Part shown: positions 21,123 through 28,575 of the stretch, one piece after another | Layout: every line of letters begins with the position of its first letter | How positions within the stretch are numbered: the first letter of the stretch is position 1 | Assembly: GCA_964435575.1 (NCBI GenBank) | Contig: CAYSZS010000012.1 | Span: 1-35,076, forward strand | Length of the DNA stretch: 35,076 nucleotides | Reading direction: 5' to 3' | Source: GWB1-39-12 sp964435575 | Lineage (GTDB): Bacteria; Patescibacteriota; Microgenomatia; UBA8517 | Program-made: the position numbers and the translations under genes | Notes under the pieces: model-generated | Told to the model about the DNA's origin: nothing | Seen by the model: only the letters and a program-made list of their open reading frames with translations | Database searches by the model: none

Positions 21123-21449
21123 CTACTTGTGTCGTTTAAGTTCATCTGTAAATGCAGTTACCGCCTCGTGTCCATACTGGTCAACTAAAGAGTTAACAAT
21201 TTTTTTGACTACTCCTTTTGCAGTTTGTTCTTTCGTCTTTTTGGGTGAATAAATGTAGGCTTTTCCTTCCATCTTTCTTGTTAAAAAGCCTTTCTCAGTC
21301 AAGCGTGTCATTATTGTCATTACTGTTGTATATGCAATTTTCCTTCGTTTTTTCAAACAAGCATGAATATCGCTAACAGTTACTTCTTTTTCTTTCCAAA
21401 TACAATCCATTACCTCCTGCTCAAGAGGTCCTAAATTATAACTAGTCAT
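21123..21449 (-). CDS. BlaI/MecI/CopY-family repressor
   Basis: The 108-residue repressor has a winged helix: LGPLEQEVMDCIWKEKEVTVSDI, then YTTVMTIMTRLTEKGFL with the R-K wing. A C-terminal dimer helix follows. It lacks the C-terminal Cys motif (CxCxxxxCxC) of copper-sensing CopY. That suits signalling by proteolysis through the M56 partner rather than direct metal binding. Four TACTAC-N5-GTAGTA sites in this window are its probable targets, including one over its own promoter. The ATG lies 9 bp after the -10, leaving a leader of about 2 nt. Confidence 0.9.
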   Translation of the reverse strand: MTSYNLGPLEQEVMDCIWKEKEVTVSDIHACLKKRRKIAYTTVMTIMTRLTEKGFLTRKMEGKAYIYSPKKTKEQTAKGVVKKIVNSLVDQYGHEAVTAFTDELKRHK

Positions 21450-21450
21450 A

Positions 21451-21487
21451 TACTACGAATTGTAGTTGACTAAATGATAATTATCAA
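21451..21487 (-). promoter_or_regulatory. Promoter with BlaI/CopY-type operator, blaI-M56 operon
   Basis: -35 TTGATA (21482-21487), 17 bp, -10 TACAAT (21459-21464). The operator TACTACGAATTGTAGTT (21451-21467) has one mismatch in the outer base. It implies autoregulation. Confidence 0.8.
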
Positions 21488-21585
21488 CGATTAATTCTAT
21501 AAGCCATAAACCACTAAACCACTCCAGGAATGGTATAGCTTCACACACTTGGTATTAGAGTCAAAACTAGCCTCGAGTGACCCCA

Positions 21586-21654
21586 CCCGGAGTCGACAAT
21601 TTTGTAATCAAAATTGGTTACTTTCCGGGGTTTACGGTTCCGCCTATGGCGGAA
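21586..21654. other. Structured intergenic stretch with three hairpins
   Basis: CCCGGA (21586-21591) pairs with TCCGGG (21624-21629) around an inner perfect stem, CAATTTTG (21597-21604) with CAAAATTG (21609-21616). A second hairpin, TTCCGCC-TAT-GGCGGAA (21638-21654), follows. It lies between the blaI promoter and tRNA-Glu. There is no T-run, so I do not call it a terminator. The rest of 21488-21585 shows nothing I can identify. Confidence 0.5.
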
Positions 21655-21663
21655 AGATGTCTG

Positions 21664-21736
21664 TGACCCTGCCGGGATTTGAACCCGGGTTTTTGGGATG
21701 AGAACCCAATATCCTAAGCCGCTAGATGACAGGGCC
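21664..21736 (-). tRNA. tRNA-Glu (anticodon CUC)
   Basis: A 73-nt cloverleaf on the minus strand. Acceptor GGCCCTG pairs with CAGGGTC (one G-U). The anticodon stem TTGGG/CCCAA holds the loop TTCTCAT, which gives anticodon CTC. The T arm has CCGGG, TTCAAAT and CCCGG. The CCA end is not encoded. Confidence 0.93.
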
Positions 21737-21775
21737 TTAAGCGTATTTTATCCGATTTGAAGCCAAAAAACAATT

Positions 21776-24247
21776 TCAGTTGTTAACGGTTAAAAACGCA
21801 GGACGATAGGGAAGGGCTTCTTTTCTTTTTTTAACTCCGATCATAGGCCATTTGGTAAGAGCCTCTTTCAATACTTCATCAAGTCGTGCAGCAAAGACAA
21901 ATTTTATGTCTTTTTGCACATTCGCCGGAATGTCCTCCATATCCTTTTTGTTGTCCTTGGGTAAAACTATTGTCTTTAATCCCGCACGATGCCCCGCAAT
22001 TACCTTTTCTTTAACTCCGCCTATTTCCAAGACGCGTCCGCGAAGTGTAACTTCCCCAGTCATTCCGACATTTCTTTTAACCGGTGTTCCTGTCAACGCA
22101 GAGACTAAAGCTACCGCCATTGCAGTTCCGGCAGATGGACCGTCCTTGGGAACCGCTCCCTCAGGAACGTGGATGTGAACGTCAAGTTTTTCGCCGAAGT
22201 TTTCTTTCAAACCAAGGTCAGCCCAGTGAGCCTTTGCCCAAGTAAAAGCGGCTTTTGCGGACTCTTTCATAACACTCCCAAGCTGCCCTGTCAAAGTCAA
22301 TTTTCCGCTACCGGGCATTAATGCCACTTCAATGAATAAAATTTCTCCGCCTGCCGCCGTTACCGCAAGACCCGTCGACATCCCCACTTCATCTTTTTTC
22401 TCGGCAATTTGAGAGGAAAATTTCTGGGGGCCAAGATGCTTTCTAATATCCGAGGCTTTGATCTCTTTCGGAAATTTTTTACCTTCGGCTACAAGCCTGG
22501 CAATCTTTCTTAAAATGGTTGCAAGATTCCTCTCCAAGTCCCTTACTCCCGCCTCTCTTGTATATCGATTAATAACTTCGTCCATCGCTTTTTTAATAAT
22601 CGACAGATTTTTATTCTCCAGTCCGTGCATTCTTATCTGTTTTGGCCATAAGAAATCTTTGGCTATATGGTACTTTTCATCCTGAGTGTAACCCGGAAAA
22701 CGGATTACCTCCATTCTGTCACGAAGAGCCGCCGGAATTTTTTCAATAACATTTCCTGTGCAGATAAACATAACCTGACTTAAATCAAAAGCAACTTCTA
22801 AATAATGGTCGGAAAATTCCTTATTCTGCTCCGGATCTAGCGCTTCGAGAAGTGCCGAAGAAGGGTCGCCCCTAAAGTCGATGCCAATTTTATCAATTTC
22901 GTCAAGCATAAAGACGGGGTTTTTTGTTCCTGCATTCTTTATCCCTTGAATAATTCGCCCCGGAAGAGCTCCAACATAGGTTCTTCTATGACCTCTTATC
23001 TCTGCTTCATCACGAATACCCCCAAGAGACATTCTTACAAATTTTCGGCCCAGTGCCCTTGCAATTGATTTTCCTATTGAGGTTTTTCCGACGCCGGGTG
23101 GACCTATAAAACATAAAATTGTAGGCTGCGATTCATCAAGTTCAATCTTTGTCTTTTTATTCTTTTTAACAACGCCGTCCTTCTTTATCTGCATCACCGC
23201 CAAATATTCAAGTATTCTTTCTTTTGCTTTCTTAATACCATAGTGATCGTTCTCTAAAATTTTAGCCGCCTTGGCTATGGAAACATTATTGGGAGTAGCT
23301 TTACTCCACGGCATATCGGTTAACCAATCAAGATAGTTTCTGATATAGCCTCCTTCAGGGTTGTGGGGTGACATCTGAGCAAGTTTTTTTAGCTCTTTTT
23401 CGGCTTTCTCTCGAACGTCTTTGGGCATGCCTGCATCTTTTATTTTGATTTTATATTCTTTGAGTTCATCGGTTGATAATTCACTCTCATCAATTTCACC
23501 CAATTCTTCCTCAATGGTCTTTTTCTTCTCCCTTAGCATTGCTTTCCTCATTTGGTCCTCAAAACGCCTCTGGGTTTTGGAGGAGATTGATCTCTCCAGT
23601 TCAAGTACATTTATCTCGTGGGAAAGATAATCCAATACTTTTTCTAGGCGGGTTTTCAAAGAGGTTGTTTCAAGGAGTTCTTGCTTAATTTTGGTCTTTA
23701 TGTCAAGAAGGGAGGCAATCTGATCGGCCAATTCTTCAGGTTCGACTTTCCCTGAAACAAGTCTCATTACGGCCATAATTTCGGCACTCTTACCAAGATT
23801 GATTGCTTTTTTGAAAAGGTCGGAAACTTTATTCGCCAAAGCCTCAATCTCACTTCCTTGTTCACCGACTGTTGAAATTTCTTCAACTTTGGCTACTAAA
23901 TATGGTTCCTTTGAAACTAATTCAATGAGTTTGATTCTCGCCTGACCCCTGACTACTGCATGAATTTCCCCTTCTGTCGACATCATTTGGGTAATTGTGG
24001 CTATAGTTCCTACTTTGTATAAATCTTCGCCTCCCGGGTCGGGCATTCTTGCGTCTTTTTGAGTAAAAATTCCCACAACCCTATCTTCCTGATAAGCATT
24101 ATTTACCGCAACAACACTTTTCTTCCTGCCAAAAGAAAGGACCGCGTCTGTATGAGGAAAAACAACCGATCCCCGGATAGCAACAATAGGAATCTGTCTG
24201 AAAGCCTTTATCTGATTTAACTCGGTTTTTGTACCTTCTTCTCCCAT
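21776..24247 (-). CDS. lon: ATP-dependent Lon protease
   Basis: The 823-residue enzyme degrades misfolded and regulatory proteins in the cytoplasm. The N-terminal substrate domain begins QIPIVAIRGSVVFPHTDAVL. A coiled-coil region follows, then the AAA+ module with Walker A GPPGVGKTS (about 385) and Walker B FMLDEIDKIG. The protease domain has the catalytic Ser in PKDGPSAGTAM (about 705) and the Lys further on in the GGVKEKVIAGHRAG region. The length fits bacterial LonA. The promoter TTGACT-17-TAGACT lies upstream, with a leader of about 14 nt and no Shine-Dalgarno. Confidence 0.97.
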   Translation of the reverse strand: MGEEGTKTELNQIKAFRQIPIVAIRGSVVFPHTDAVLSFGRKKSVVAVNNAYQEDRVVGIFTQKDARMPDPGGEDLYKVGTIATITQMMSTEGEIHAVVRGQARIKLIELVSKEPYLVAKVEEISTVGEQGSEIEALANKVSDLFKKAINLGKSAEIMAVMRLVSGKVEPEELADQIASLLDIKTKIKQELLETTSLKTRLEKVLDYLSHEINVLELERSISSKTQRRFEDQMRKAMLREKKKTIEEELGEIDESELSTDELKEYKIKIKDAGMPKDVREKAEKELKKLAQMSPHNPEGGYIRNYLDWLTDMPWSKATPNNVSIAKAAKILENDHYGIKKAKERILEYLAVMQIKKDGVVKKNKKTKIELDESQPTILCFIGPPGVGKTSIGKSIARALGRKFVRMSLGGIRDEAEIRGHRRTYVGALPGRIIQGIKNAGTKNPVFMLDEIDKIGIDFRGDPSSALLEALDPEQNKEFSDHYLEVAFDLSQVMFICTGNVIEKIPAALRDRMEVIRFPGYTQDEKYHIAKDFLWPKQIRMHGLENKNLSIIKKAMDEVINRYTREAGVRDLERNLATILRKIARLVAEGKKFPKEIKASDIRKHLGPQKFSSQIAEKKDEVGMSTGLAVTAAGGEILFIEVALMPGSGKLTLTGQLGSVMKESAKAAFTWAKAHWADLGLKENFGEKLDVHIHVPEGAVPKDGPSAGTAMAVALVSALTGTPVKRNVGMTGEVTLRGRVLEIGGVKEKVIAGHRAGLKTIVLPKDNKKDMEDIPANVQKDIKFVFAARLDEVLKEALTKWPMIGVKKRKEALPYRPAFLTVNN

Positions 24248-24267
24248 ATATCAAATCGTATTTTAGC

Positions 24268-24296
24268 AGTCTACAGTCCTAATTGCTAAAAGTCAA
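24268..24296 (-). promoter_or_regulatory. lon promoter
   Basis: -35 TTGACT (24291-24296), 17 bp, -10 TAGACT (24268-24273). The start codon lies 20 bp further. No heat-shock operator (CIRCE-like) is seen. Confidence 0.6.
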
Positions 24297-24306
24297 GCCC
24301 CGCACC

Positions 24307-24792
24307 TCACTTTACAAACTTCCCCAAGTGAAGTTTTTCAATAACATTTGCCGTCATTATTCCTATTAATATACCAACAAGTACATCTCCCAGATAGTGA
24401 ACATTTCCTAGAATCCTTCCCCAAGCTACGATTGCCGCAAAAAGTATAAACCAAATGCCGGTTTTCTTATCGTGAAGCCAAATACTGGTGGAAAGGGCAA
24501 AAGCAGCTGCCGCATGGAAAGAAGGAAAAGAATGATCTTGCGGAATGGTCAAAGTTAAAGGCGGGAAACCATTATTTAAAAACGGCCTCGGAATTGGAAG
24601 TAAACTCTTTATCACCTCAGTGAAAACCCAAACCAGACCCACTGCCATTAATGCGTGTAATACTTGTTCTTTTTTAATTCGTCCGTCGATAAGCCATAAA
24701 AAAAGTAAACCCAGAAACATGATGTAGATAAAAACACTTGCCAAAAAGGCGATAGCTATCGAAGAACTACTGGATAATACTGCAGGATTCAT
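24307..24792 (-). CDS. PAP2-family phosphatase
   Basis: The 161-residue membrane protein has about five helices. It carries the three phosphatase motifs: K-S-L-L-P-I-P-R-P, S-F-P-S-F-H-A-A, and G-R-I-L-G-N-V-H-Y-L-G-D. Such enzymes dephosphorylate lipid phosphates, for example undecaprenyl diphosphate or phosphatidylglycerol phosphate. The first Arg of motif 3 is kept as GRxxxNxHxxxD. The start at the ATG of MNPAVLSS is preferred; a longer reading would pass through a large hairpin (24794-24841). No Shine-Dalgarno is seen. Confidence 0.88.
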   Translation of the reverse strand: MNPAVLSSSSSIAIAFLASVFIYIMFLGLLFLWLIDGRIKKEQVLHALMAVGLVWVFTEVIKSLLPIPRPFLNNGFPPLTLTIPQDHSFPSFHAAAAFALSTSIWLHDKKTGIWFILFAAIVAWGRILGNVHYLGDVLVGILIGIMTANVIEKLHLGKFVK

Positions 24793-24793
24793 A

Positions 24794-24841
24794 GCATGCG
24801 AATAGCGCAAGAGTTGCCTACGGCAACTCCTATTCGAATGC
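24794..24841. repeat. Long hairpin at the start of the PAP2 gene
   Basis: GAGTTGCC-TAC-GGCAACTC (24811-24829) is a perfect stem. It is extended by CGAATAG (24799-24805) with CTATTCG (24830-24836) after a 5-nt bulge, and by GCAT with ATGC outside. It ends 1 bp before the ATG. The following 24842-24897 hold loose ATTCG repeats. Confidence 0.7.
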
Positions 24842-24897
24842 GCCCACACGAATATTCGGATAATTCGGTTGGCATTCGTAAATTAGGGTCGCTTTTG

Positions 24898-25587
24898 TTA
24901 TTCATGTATTACTATCCTTGTCCCAGAATTCCCATCGTCTGCATAAACCGTTGATTTTCCTTCGGGAAGGACTGGGGAAGTCCAATAGTAAAGCTCCTTT
25001 GCAACCTCAGTCGGAAGATTCACGCAACCATGGCTTCTCTGAGTTCCGAAATCGTTGTGCCAATAAGTTCCGTGAAGTCCGTAACCCCTCCAGCCGGGAA
25101 TTTCGCTATTTTGAAAATACATTACATAAGGTACATTCGGAAGATAATAATAATGCTTCCCCGAACCTCCTTCCATTTTAGTTGCACGAAGTTTTATCCA
25201 GATTCGAAATTCTCCAGTAGGGGTCGGCCACCAAGGCAGGCCTGTCGAGACCAAAGTCTCCAAGAAAAGTTTGCCTCCGTCCCAAGCTTTCAATTTTTGC
25301 TCAGAAAGGTCTACCTCAATCCATCTTTCCTCGTTTGCCACTCCCAGAACGTGAGAAGAATTTATGTCAAAAACCAGCTCGGGAATATTAATTTCACTAC
25401 CTTCAAAATAGGCGGTTCGTTCCTCTCCCCTGACAATTCCTGAAAGATTGCCAGATTTTAACGAAGAATAGAGCTCTCCAACTCCCTCTACTTTTGCAAA
25501 TTTACCTTTGAAACCTAAACCAAGTACTACAAAGGAAATTATAATCACCGTGCTAGCTGCTAAAATAATCAGAAAATTCGTTTTCAT
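24898..25587 (-). CDS. L,D-transpeptidase (YkuD domain)
   Basis: The 229-residue protein has an N-terminal helix (about 5-26) as signal anchor and an extracytoplasmic YkuD domain from about residue 88 (RWIEVDLSEQKLKAWDGG). The active site has G-L-H-G-T-Y-W-H, then RSHGCVNLP with the catalytic Cys. These enzymes make 3-3 or lipoprotein cross-links in peptidoglycan. FRIWIKLRATKMEGG precedes the active site, as in family members. It stands with other envelope genes (PAP2, DgkA-type kinase, UppP). Confidence 0.93.
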   Translation of the reverse strand: MKTNFLIILAASTVIIISFVVLGLGFKGKFAKVEGVGELYSSLKSGNLSGIVRGEERTAYFEGSEINIPELVFDINSSHVLGVANEERWIEVDLSEQKLKAWDGGKLFLETLVSTGLPWWPTPTGEFRIWIKLRATKMEGGSGKHYYYLPNVPYVMYFQNSEIPGWRGYGLHGTYWHNDFGTQRSHGCVNLPTEVAKELYYWTSPVLPEGKSTVYADDGNSGTRIVIHE

Positions 25588-25669
25588 TGAATTTGTAAAT
25601 CTTGAATATAATTAGGATACATTACACTTGTTTGTTTTTACAAGTAGAGGCGGTATACTAAATCTTGAA

Positions 25670-26035
25670 ATGGGATTAAAACACTCTACTGCTAAAAGCT
25701 TTGAATATGCATTTGGCGGCATTAAAACAGCCCTCAAAAACGAACCCAATTTAAAAATCCACACCTTTTTTGCTCTTTTGGCAATATCTTTTGCTGCGGT
25801 CTTGCACGTAAGCACTATTGAGTGGCTACTTTTGACCTTTACAATCTTTTATGTGATAACTTTAGAACTTTTAAATTCCGTTCTTGAAGCATTGGTCAAT
25901 TTGGTCAGTCCTGAAATCCAACCTTTTGCAAAGACCGCAAAAGATGTTTCAGCAGCTTGTGTTCTTCTGGCAGCGATTATGTCTGTAATCGTCGGCCTCG
26001 TAATCTTTATTCCAAAAATCCTAGGATTTCTTTAA
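25670..26035 (+). CDS. dgkA: Diacylglycerol/undecaprenol kinase, DgkA type
   Basis: The 121-residue protein has the three-helix fold of DgkA: K-S-F-E-Y-A-F-G-G-I at the start, N-E-P-N-L-K-I-H, E-W near helix 2, then VITLELLNSVLEALVNLV and AKTAKDVSAACVL. In Gram-positives the same family phosphorylates undecaprenol. The start MGLKHSTAK is chosen because TATACT lies 10 bp before it as -10; a longer reading would start upstream of the promoter. It is divergent from the L,D-transpeptidase gene. Confidence 0.88.
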   Translation: MGLKHSTAKSFEYAFGGIKTALKNEPNLKIHTFFALLAISFAAVLHVSTIEWLLLTFTIFYVITLELLNSVLEALVNLVSPEIQPFAKTAKDVSAACVLLAAIMSVIVGLVIFIPKILGFL

Positions 26036-26111
26036 AATACTTATTTTAGTAAATGTAGTTGAATAAAAGATATTCAATATCCCCAACGTCAAAATATACA
26101 AACTTAATCAT

Positions 26112-26550
26112 TCAATTTATATCTTTCCTAAAACTAACCTCAAACTCATTTCTGTATCTTTTAAATGTAATTTTCGCCAAACGAAAAATAGAATTTTGTC
26201 CTAAAATACAAGGCCAAATTGGGTCGCTTCTTAAAAGAACATCAAATTTAATATCAAATTTATACCCCCAGTAAGTCCACCTCGGTAGGCTCACTTAAAT
26301 AAAACTCGTACCCGCTGCCCACACCACCACCCTGCAATACTTGACTCGTATCTATTTCCAGTCTCGCCTGAATAGCCCAAGGATAACTTATTAATGAATT
26401 CGTTGCTCCTAAATCTACTAAAGCTTGTAATGGCTGAGGAATACCTTTCAGTCCTACAGGAATTGCTGGCATATTTACACCAAATATGGTAGGGGAGTAT
26501 TTAACTGAAATCTGGGTAAAAAACTTTTTATCCTCTTTATTACCCGACAT
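26112..26550 (-). pseudogene. Retropepsin-like protease gene with frameshift
   Basis: The first frame (26260-26550, 96 aa) begins MSGNKEDKKFF. It has ALVDLGATNSLIS, an aspartic protease motif with D-L-G-A where D-T-G-A is usual, and stops after EVDLLGV. The next frame (to 26112) continues the same fold: YKFDIKFDVLLRSDPIWPCILGQNSIFRLAKITF, the usual C-terminal strands. Removing one C from the CCCCC run at 26265-26269 joins both readings as VDLLGYKFD. This may be a real mutation, programmed slippage or a sequencing error. It overlaps the DUF5678 gene by 11 bp. Confidence 0.8.
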
Positions 26551-26734
26551 AGGTCTCTGTGGGTTGAGTGGGAATTCTTATTATCAAACCATTTTTAATA
26601 TTACCAGTCTTTATTTTTTTAACCAATACATCTACCTCAGGAGAGTGTGCATAAATCCTTTTATAGTTTTCACCTACAGATACCCACTGTCCAGAGTATT
26701 TTTTAAATAATTTTTTTACCGAATTCGAAGACAT
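26540..26734 (-). CDS. DUF5678-like small protein
   Basis: The 64-residue protein has Y-S-G-Q-W-V-S-V-G-E-N-Y-K-R-I-Y-A-H-S near the start, then a lysine-rich helix, and ends GLIIRIPTQPTETYVG. The G-x-W-V-x-x-x-E-N and R-I-P...Y-x-G ends fit DUF5678, a small family often found before a retropepsin-like gene, as here. Function unknown. It has a full AAGGAGG Shine-Dalgarno 9-10 bp before the ATG. Confidence 0.72.
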   Translation of the reverse strand: MSSNSVKKLFKKYSGQWVSVGENYKRIYAHSPEVDVLVKKIKTGNIKNGLIIRIPTQPTETYVG

Positions 26735-26777
26735 ATACTATTTCCCTCCTTAAAAAATCATAAAAACTTTTACTATA

Positions 26778-26791
26778 GATAATATATTATC
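26778..26791. promoter_or_regulatory. AT-rich palindrome upstream of DUF5678 gene
   Basis: GATAATATATTATC is a perfect 14-bp palindrome lying about 45 bp before the DUF5678 start and overlapping the stop of the small frame at 26790. It could be an operator; nothing confirms this. Confidence 0.4.
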
Positions 26792-26888
26792 ATAATTTTT
26801 TAAAAAATTCTGCTGTAGGTGGGAAAAGATTGGCATCCGCATCTTTTGAAATAAAATTCAAATTCAATACCGAAAACAAACTTTCCAT
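26790..26888 (-). CDS. Possible small protein (32 aa) after the NUDIX gene
   Basis: The ATG lies 2 bp after the NUDIX stop, with GGAGG 7 bp upstream, inside the last NUDIX codons. The frame encodes 32 residues beginning MESLFSVLNLNF and ending EFFKKL. The Shine-Dalgarno position is ideal. It may be a truncated gene start or a coupled small protein. No family recognised. Confidence 0.4.
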   Translation of the reverse strand: MESLFSVLNLNFISKDADANLFPPTAEFFKKL

Positions 26889-26890
26889 CT

Positions 26891-27367
26891 TCAAGCCTCC
26901 TCAATAATTTCTAAATCCTTATTAAACTTATGATAAGTAAATAAAACTTGATCATCTTTGGTTTCCAATACCAGCCGTATATGGCGCTTCAAATCCGGAT
27001 AGAGTTTGGGGTCTTTTAATACTTCATCCAAAGGAATCCAAATTGGAGTTCCTTCATCCGATTCTTTAAGATCTCCTGAAAATTCAGTAGATTGAAAGAT
27101 AAAAACTAAGTAAACCCTGTTCCTGTAAAAGTGATTGTGCGTGGCAACTACCTTCAGCACGGGATTAACAACTTTTATTCCTGTTTCTTCCCAAGTTTCC
27201 CTAATTGCAGCTTGCTGCGGGGTTTCATTAACTTCATGTTTTCCACCGGGAAGCATTAACCAACCTGGAAAATTCTCTAACTTCTCACTCCGCCTAATAA
27301 ACAAACCTTTCCCATCTTTAACAACAAGCATATTTGTTGTCGAAACAAAATCGTAGTCGTTTTTCAT
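26891..27367 (-). CDS. NUDIX hydrolase
   Basis: The 158-residue protein has the Nudix box at residues 41-63, with the pattern G-x5-E-x7-R-E-x-x-E-E-x-G (Arg56, Glu57, Glu60, Glu61). It should hydrolyse a nucleoside diphosphate linked to another group; the substrate is not clear. The start overlaps the VOC gene by 4 bp (ATGA), so the two are translated together. It begins MKNDYDFVSTTNMLVV. Confidence 0.93.
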   Translation of the reverse strand: MKNDYDFVSTTNMLVVKDGKGLFIRRSEKLENFPGWLMLPGGKHEVNETPQQAAIRETWEETGIKVVNPVLKVVATHNHFYRNRVYLVFIFQSTEFSGDLKESDEGTPIWIPLDEVLKDPKLYPDLKRHIRLVLETKDDQVLFTYHKFNKDLEIIEEA

Positions 27368-27786
27368 AAATTAATTGATTTCTCAAATTGATAATGGGGG
27401 GAATCTGGTTGGGTTTGTACCATTTCTAACTTATTCCCTTCTGGATCAAAGAAAAACACTGTAAGATTGTTGTCCCGGAGTTTTAATATTTCAGAATCAA
27501 AAACGACACCCCTTTGCTCCATTTCTTTCTTGGACTTTGCCAAATCTTCCACTGTAAAGCTTATATGCCTAACTCCGACACTTTTACTATCGTCAAATTC
27601 CGGTCTTTTATCTCCTCCCATACATAATTCCAAATACTGCCCCTCTGAAATATGCAGATAAACTATCCGCAAACTTCCATCATCATTGTTTATTCTAAAC
27701 GCTTCCTGAAATCCCAAACCATGGCAATAAAAATCAAGCATTTTATCAATATCTTTCGCCCTTATTGCAACGTGTCCAAATCGCAT
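27364..27786 (-). CDS. VOC-family (glyoxalase-like) protein
   Basis: The 140-residue protein has the two beta-alpha-beta-beta-beta modules of the vicinal oxygen chelate fold. The metal ligands His5 (GHVAI), Glu53 (YLELCMGG), His74 (VRHISF) and Glu121 (NKLEMVQ) are in the expected H-E-H-E order, as in lactoylglutathione lyase. FFFDPEGNKLE is the usual C-terminal motif. Exact substrate unknown. It is transcribed with the NUDIX gene. Confidence 0.9.
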   Translation of the reverse strand: MRFGHVAIRAKDIDKMLDFYCHGLGFQEAFRINNDDGSLRIVYLHISEGQYLELCMGGDKRPEFDDSKSVGVRHISFTVEDLAKSKKEMEQRGVVFDSEILKLRDNNLTVFFFDPEGNKLEMVQTQPDSPHYQFEKSINL

Positions 27787-27837
27787 GACTATATTTTATC
27801 TCATTTCTAGCCTAAAAAGAACACTATTCACAGAAAC

Positions 27838-28575
27838 TTAGAGAAGAATTGCGAGGATTCCAACCAGCAAACAATACCAGCCGAAGTATTTAAATTTACT
27901 CTTCAATAGAAGTTTTAAAACTAGGTAGATTGATAAAATTCCAAAAAGAAATGAAAAAATGAAACCTACAAAGTAAAGGCTTAAATTGCTATCTATTTGC
28001 CCGTGGTATTTTGAGAGTTGAAGTATGTTTGCGCCGGCTACAGCGGGTAGTGAAAGCAAAAAGGAAAATTCTGCGGCTTTTTCTTTTTTAACACCCAATC
28101 TGGTTGCCGCAAAGATTGTCGAACCACTTCTTGAAATACCCGGAACTATAGCAATTGCCTGCGCTATGCCAATAATAAAAGATTTAGTATTCTCAACTAC
28201 TCCATCATTTTCTCTGTATCTATCTGTCAAAAAATTCATGACAGCAGTTATTATCAGAGCAAAACCTACGATTTGCCTATTTGAAAAAAGTCCTTCGAAA
28301 AAATCCTGAAAAAAATAACCCAAAAGGGCGGCTGGTATCGTCCCGATAATTAAAAGCATTAGGTAGTTTTTGTTAAACTTCAAAATCTGTTTTCTGAAAT
28401 AAAAAATAACTGCAAAAAAGGTACCAAAGTGAAGAATTACGTCAAAAAGAACTCCAGGCTGACTAAAACCGGGGATTAGACTCTGGGCAAGAACCAAGTG
28501 TCCTGATGAGGAAACAGGCAAAAATTCCGTCAAACCCTGAAGAGCACCTAAAAAAATAGCATAAAAAAGATTCAT
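27838..28575 (-). CDS. uppP: Undecaprenyl-diphosphatase
   Basis: The 245-residue membrane enzyme recycles undecaprenyl diphosphate to the monophosphate carrier for wall synthesis. The first motif GALQGLTEFLPVSSSGHL (about 11-28) carries the catalytic Glu and His. The second, VPGISRSGST, holds the catalytic Arg. About eight helices follow the UppP/BacA topology. It is slightly short for the family (about 265-275). It overlaps the sugar dehydrogenase-like gene by 4 bp. Confidence 0.95.
   Translation of the reverse strand: MNLFYAIFLGALQGLTEFLPVSSSGHLVLAQSLIPGFSQPGVLFDVILHFGTFFAVIFYFRKQILKFNKNYLMLLIIGTIPAALLGYFFQDFFEGLFSNRQIVGFALIITAVMNFLTDRYRENDGVVENTKSFIIGIAQAIAIVPGISRSGSTIFAATRLGVKKEKAAEFSFLLSLPAVAGANILQLSKYHGQIDSNLSLYFVGFIFSFLFGILSIYLVLKLLLKSKFKYFGWYCLLVGILAILL

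Noticed and set aside
21470..21660. Possible second tRNA
   Set aside because: No TTC loop or anticodon loop with U at position 33; the stems do not form a cloverleaf.
24842..24886. ATTCG units as a CRISPR array
   Set aside because: Units are too short and irregular, with no spacers of even length and no cas genes.
25628..25669. Longer DgkA-type kinase start
   Set aside because: It crosses the probable -10 (TATACT), and the family begins at the later Met.
26059..26274. Plus-strand open frame opposite the retropepsin-like gene
   Set aside because: Antisense to recognisable protease C-terminal strands; no start signals.
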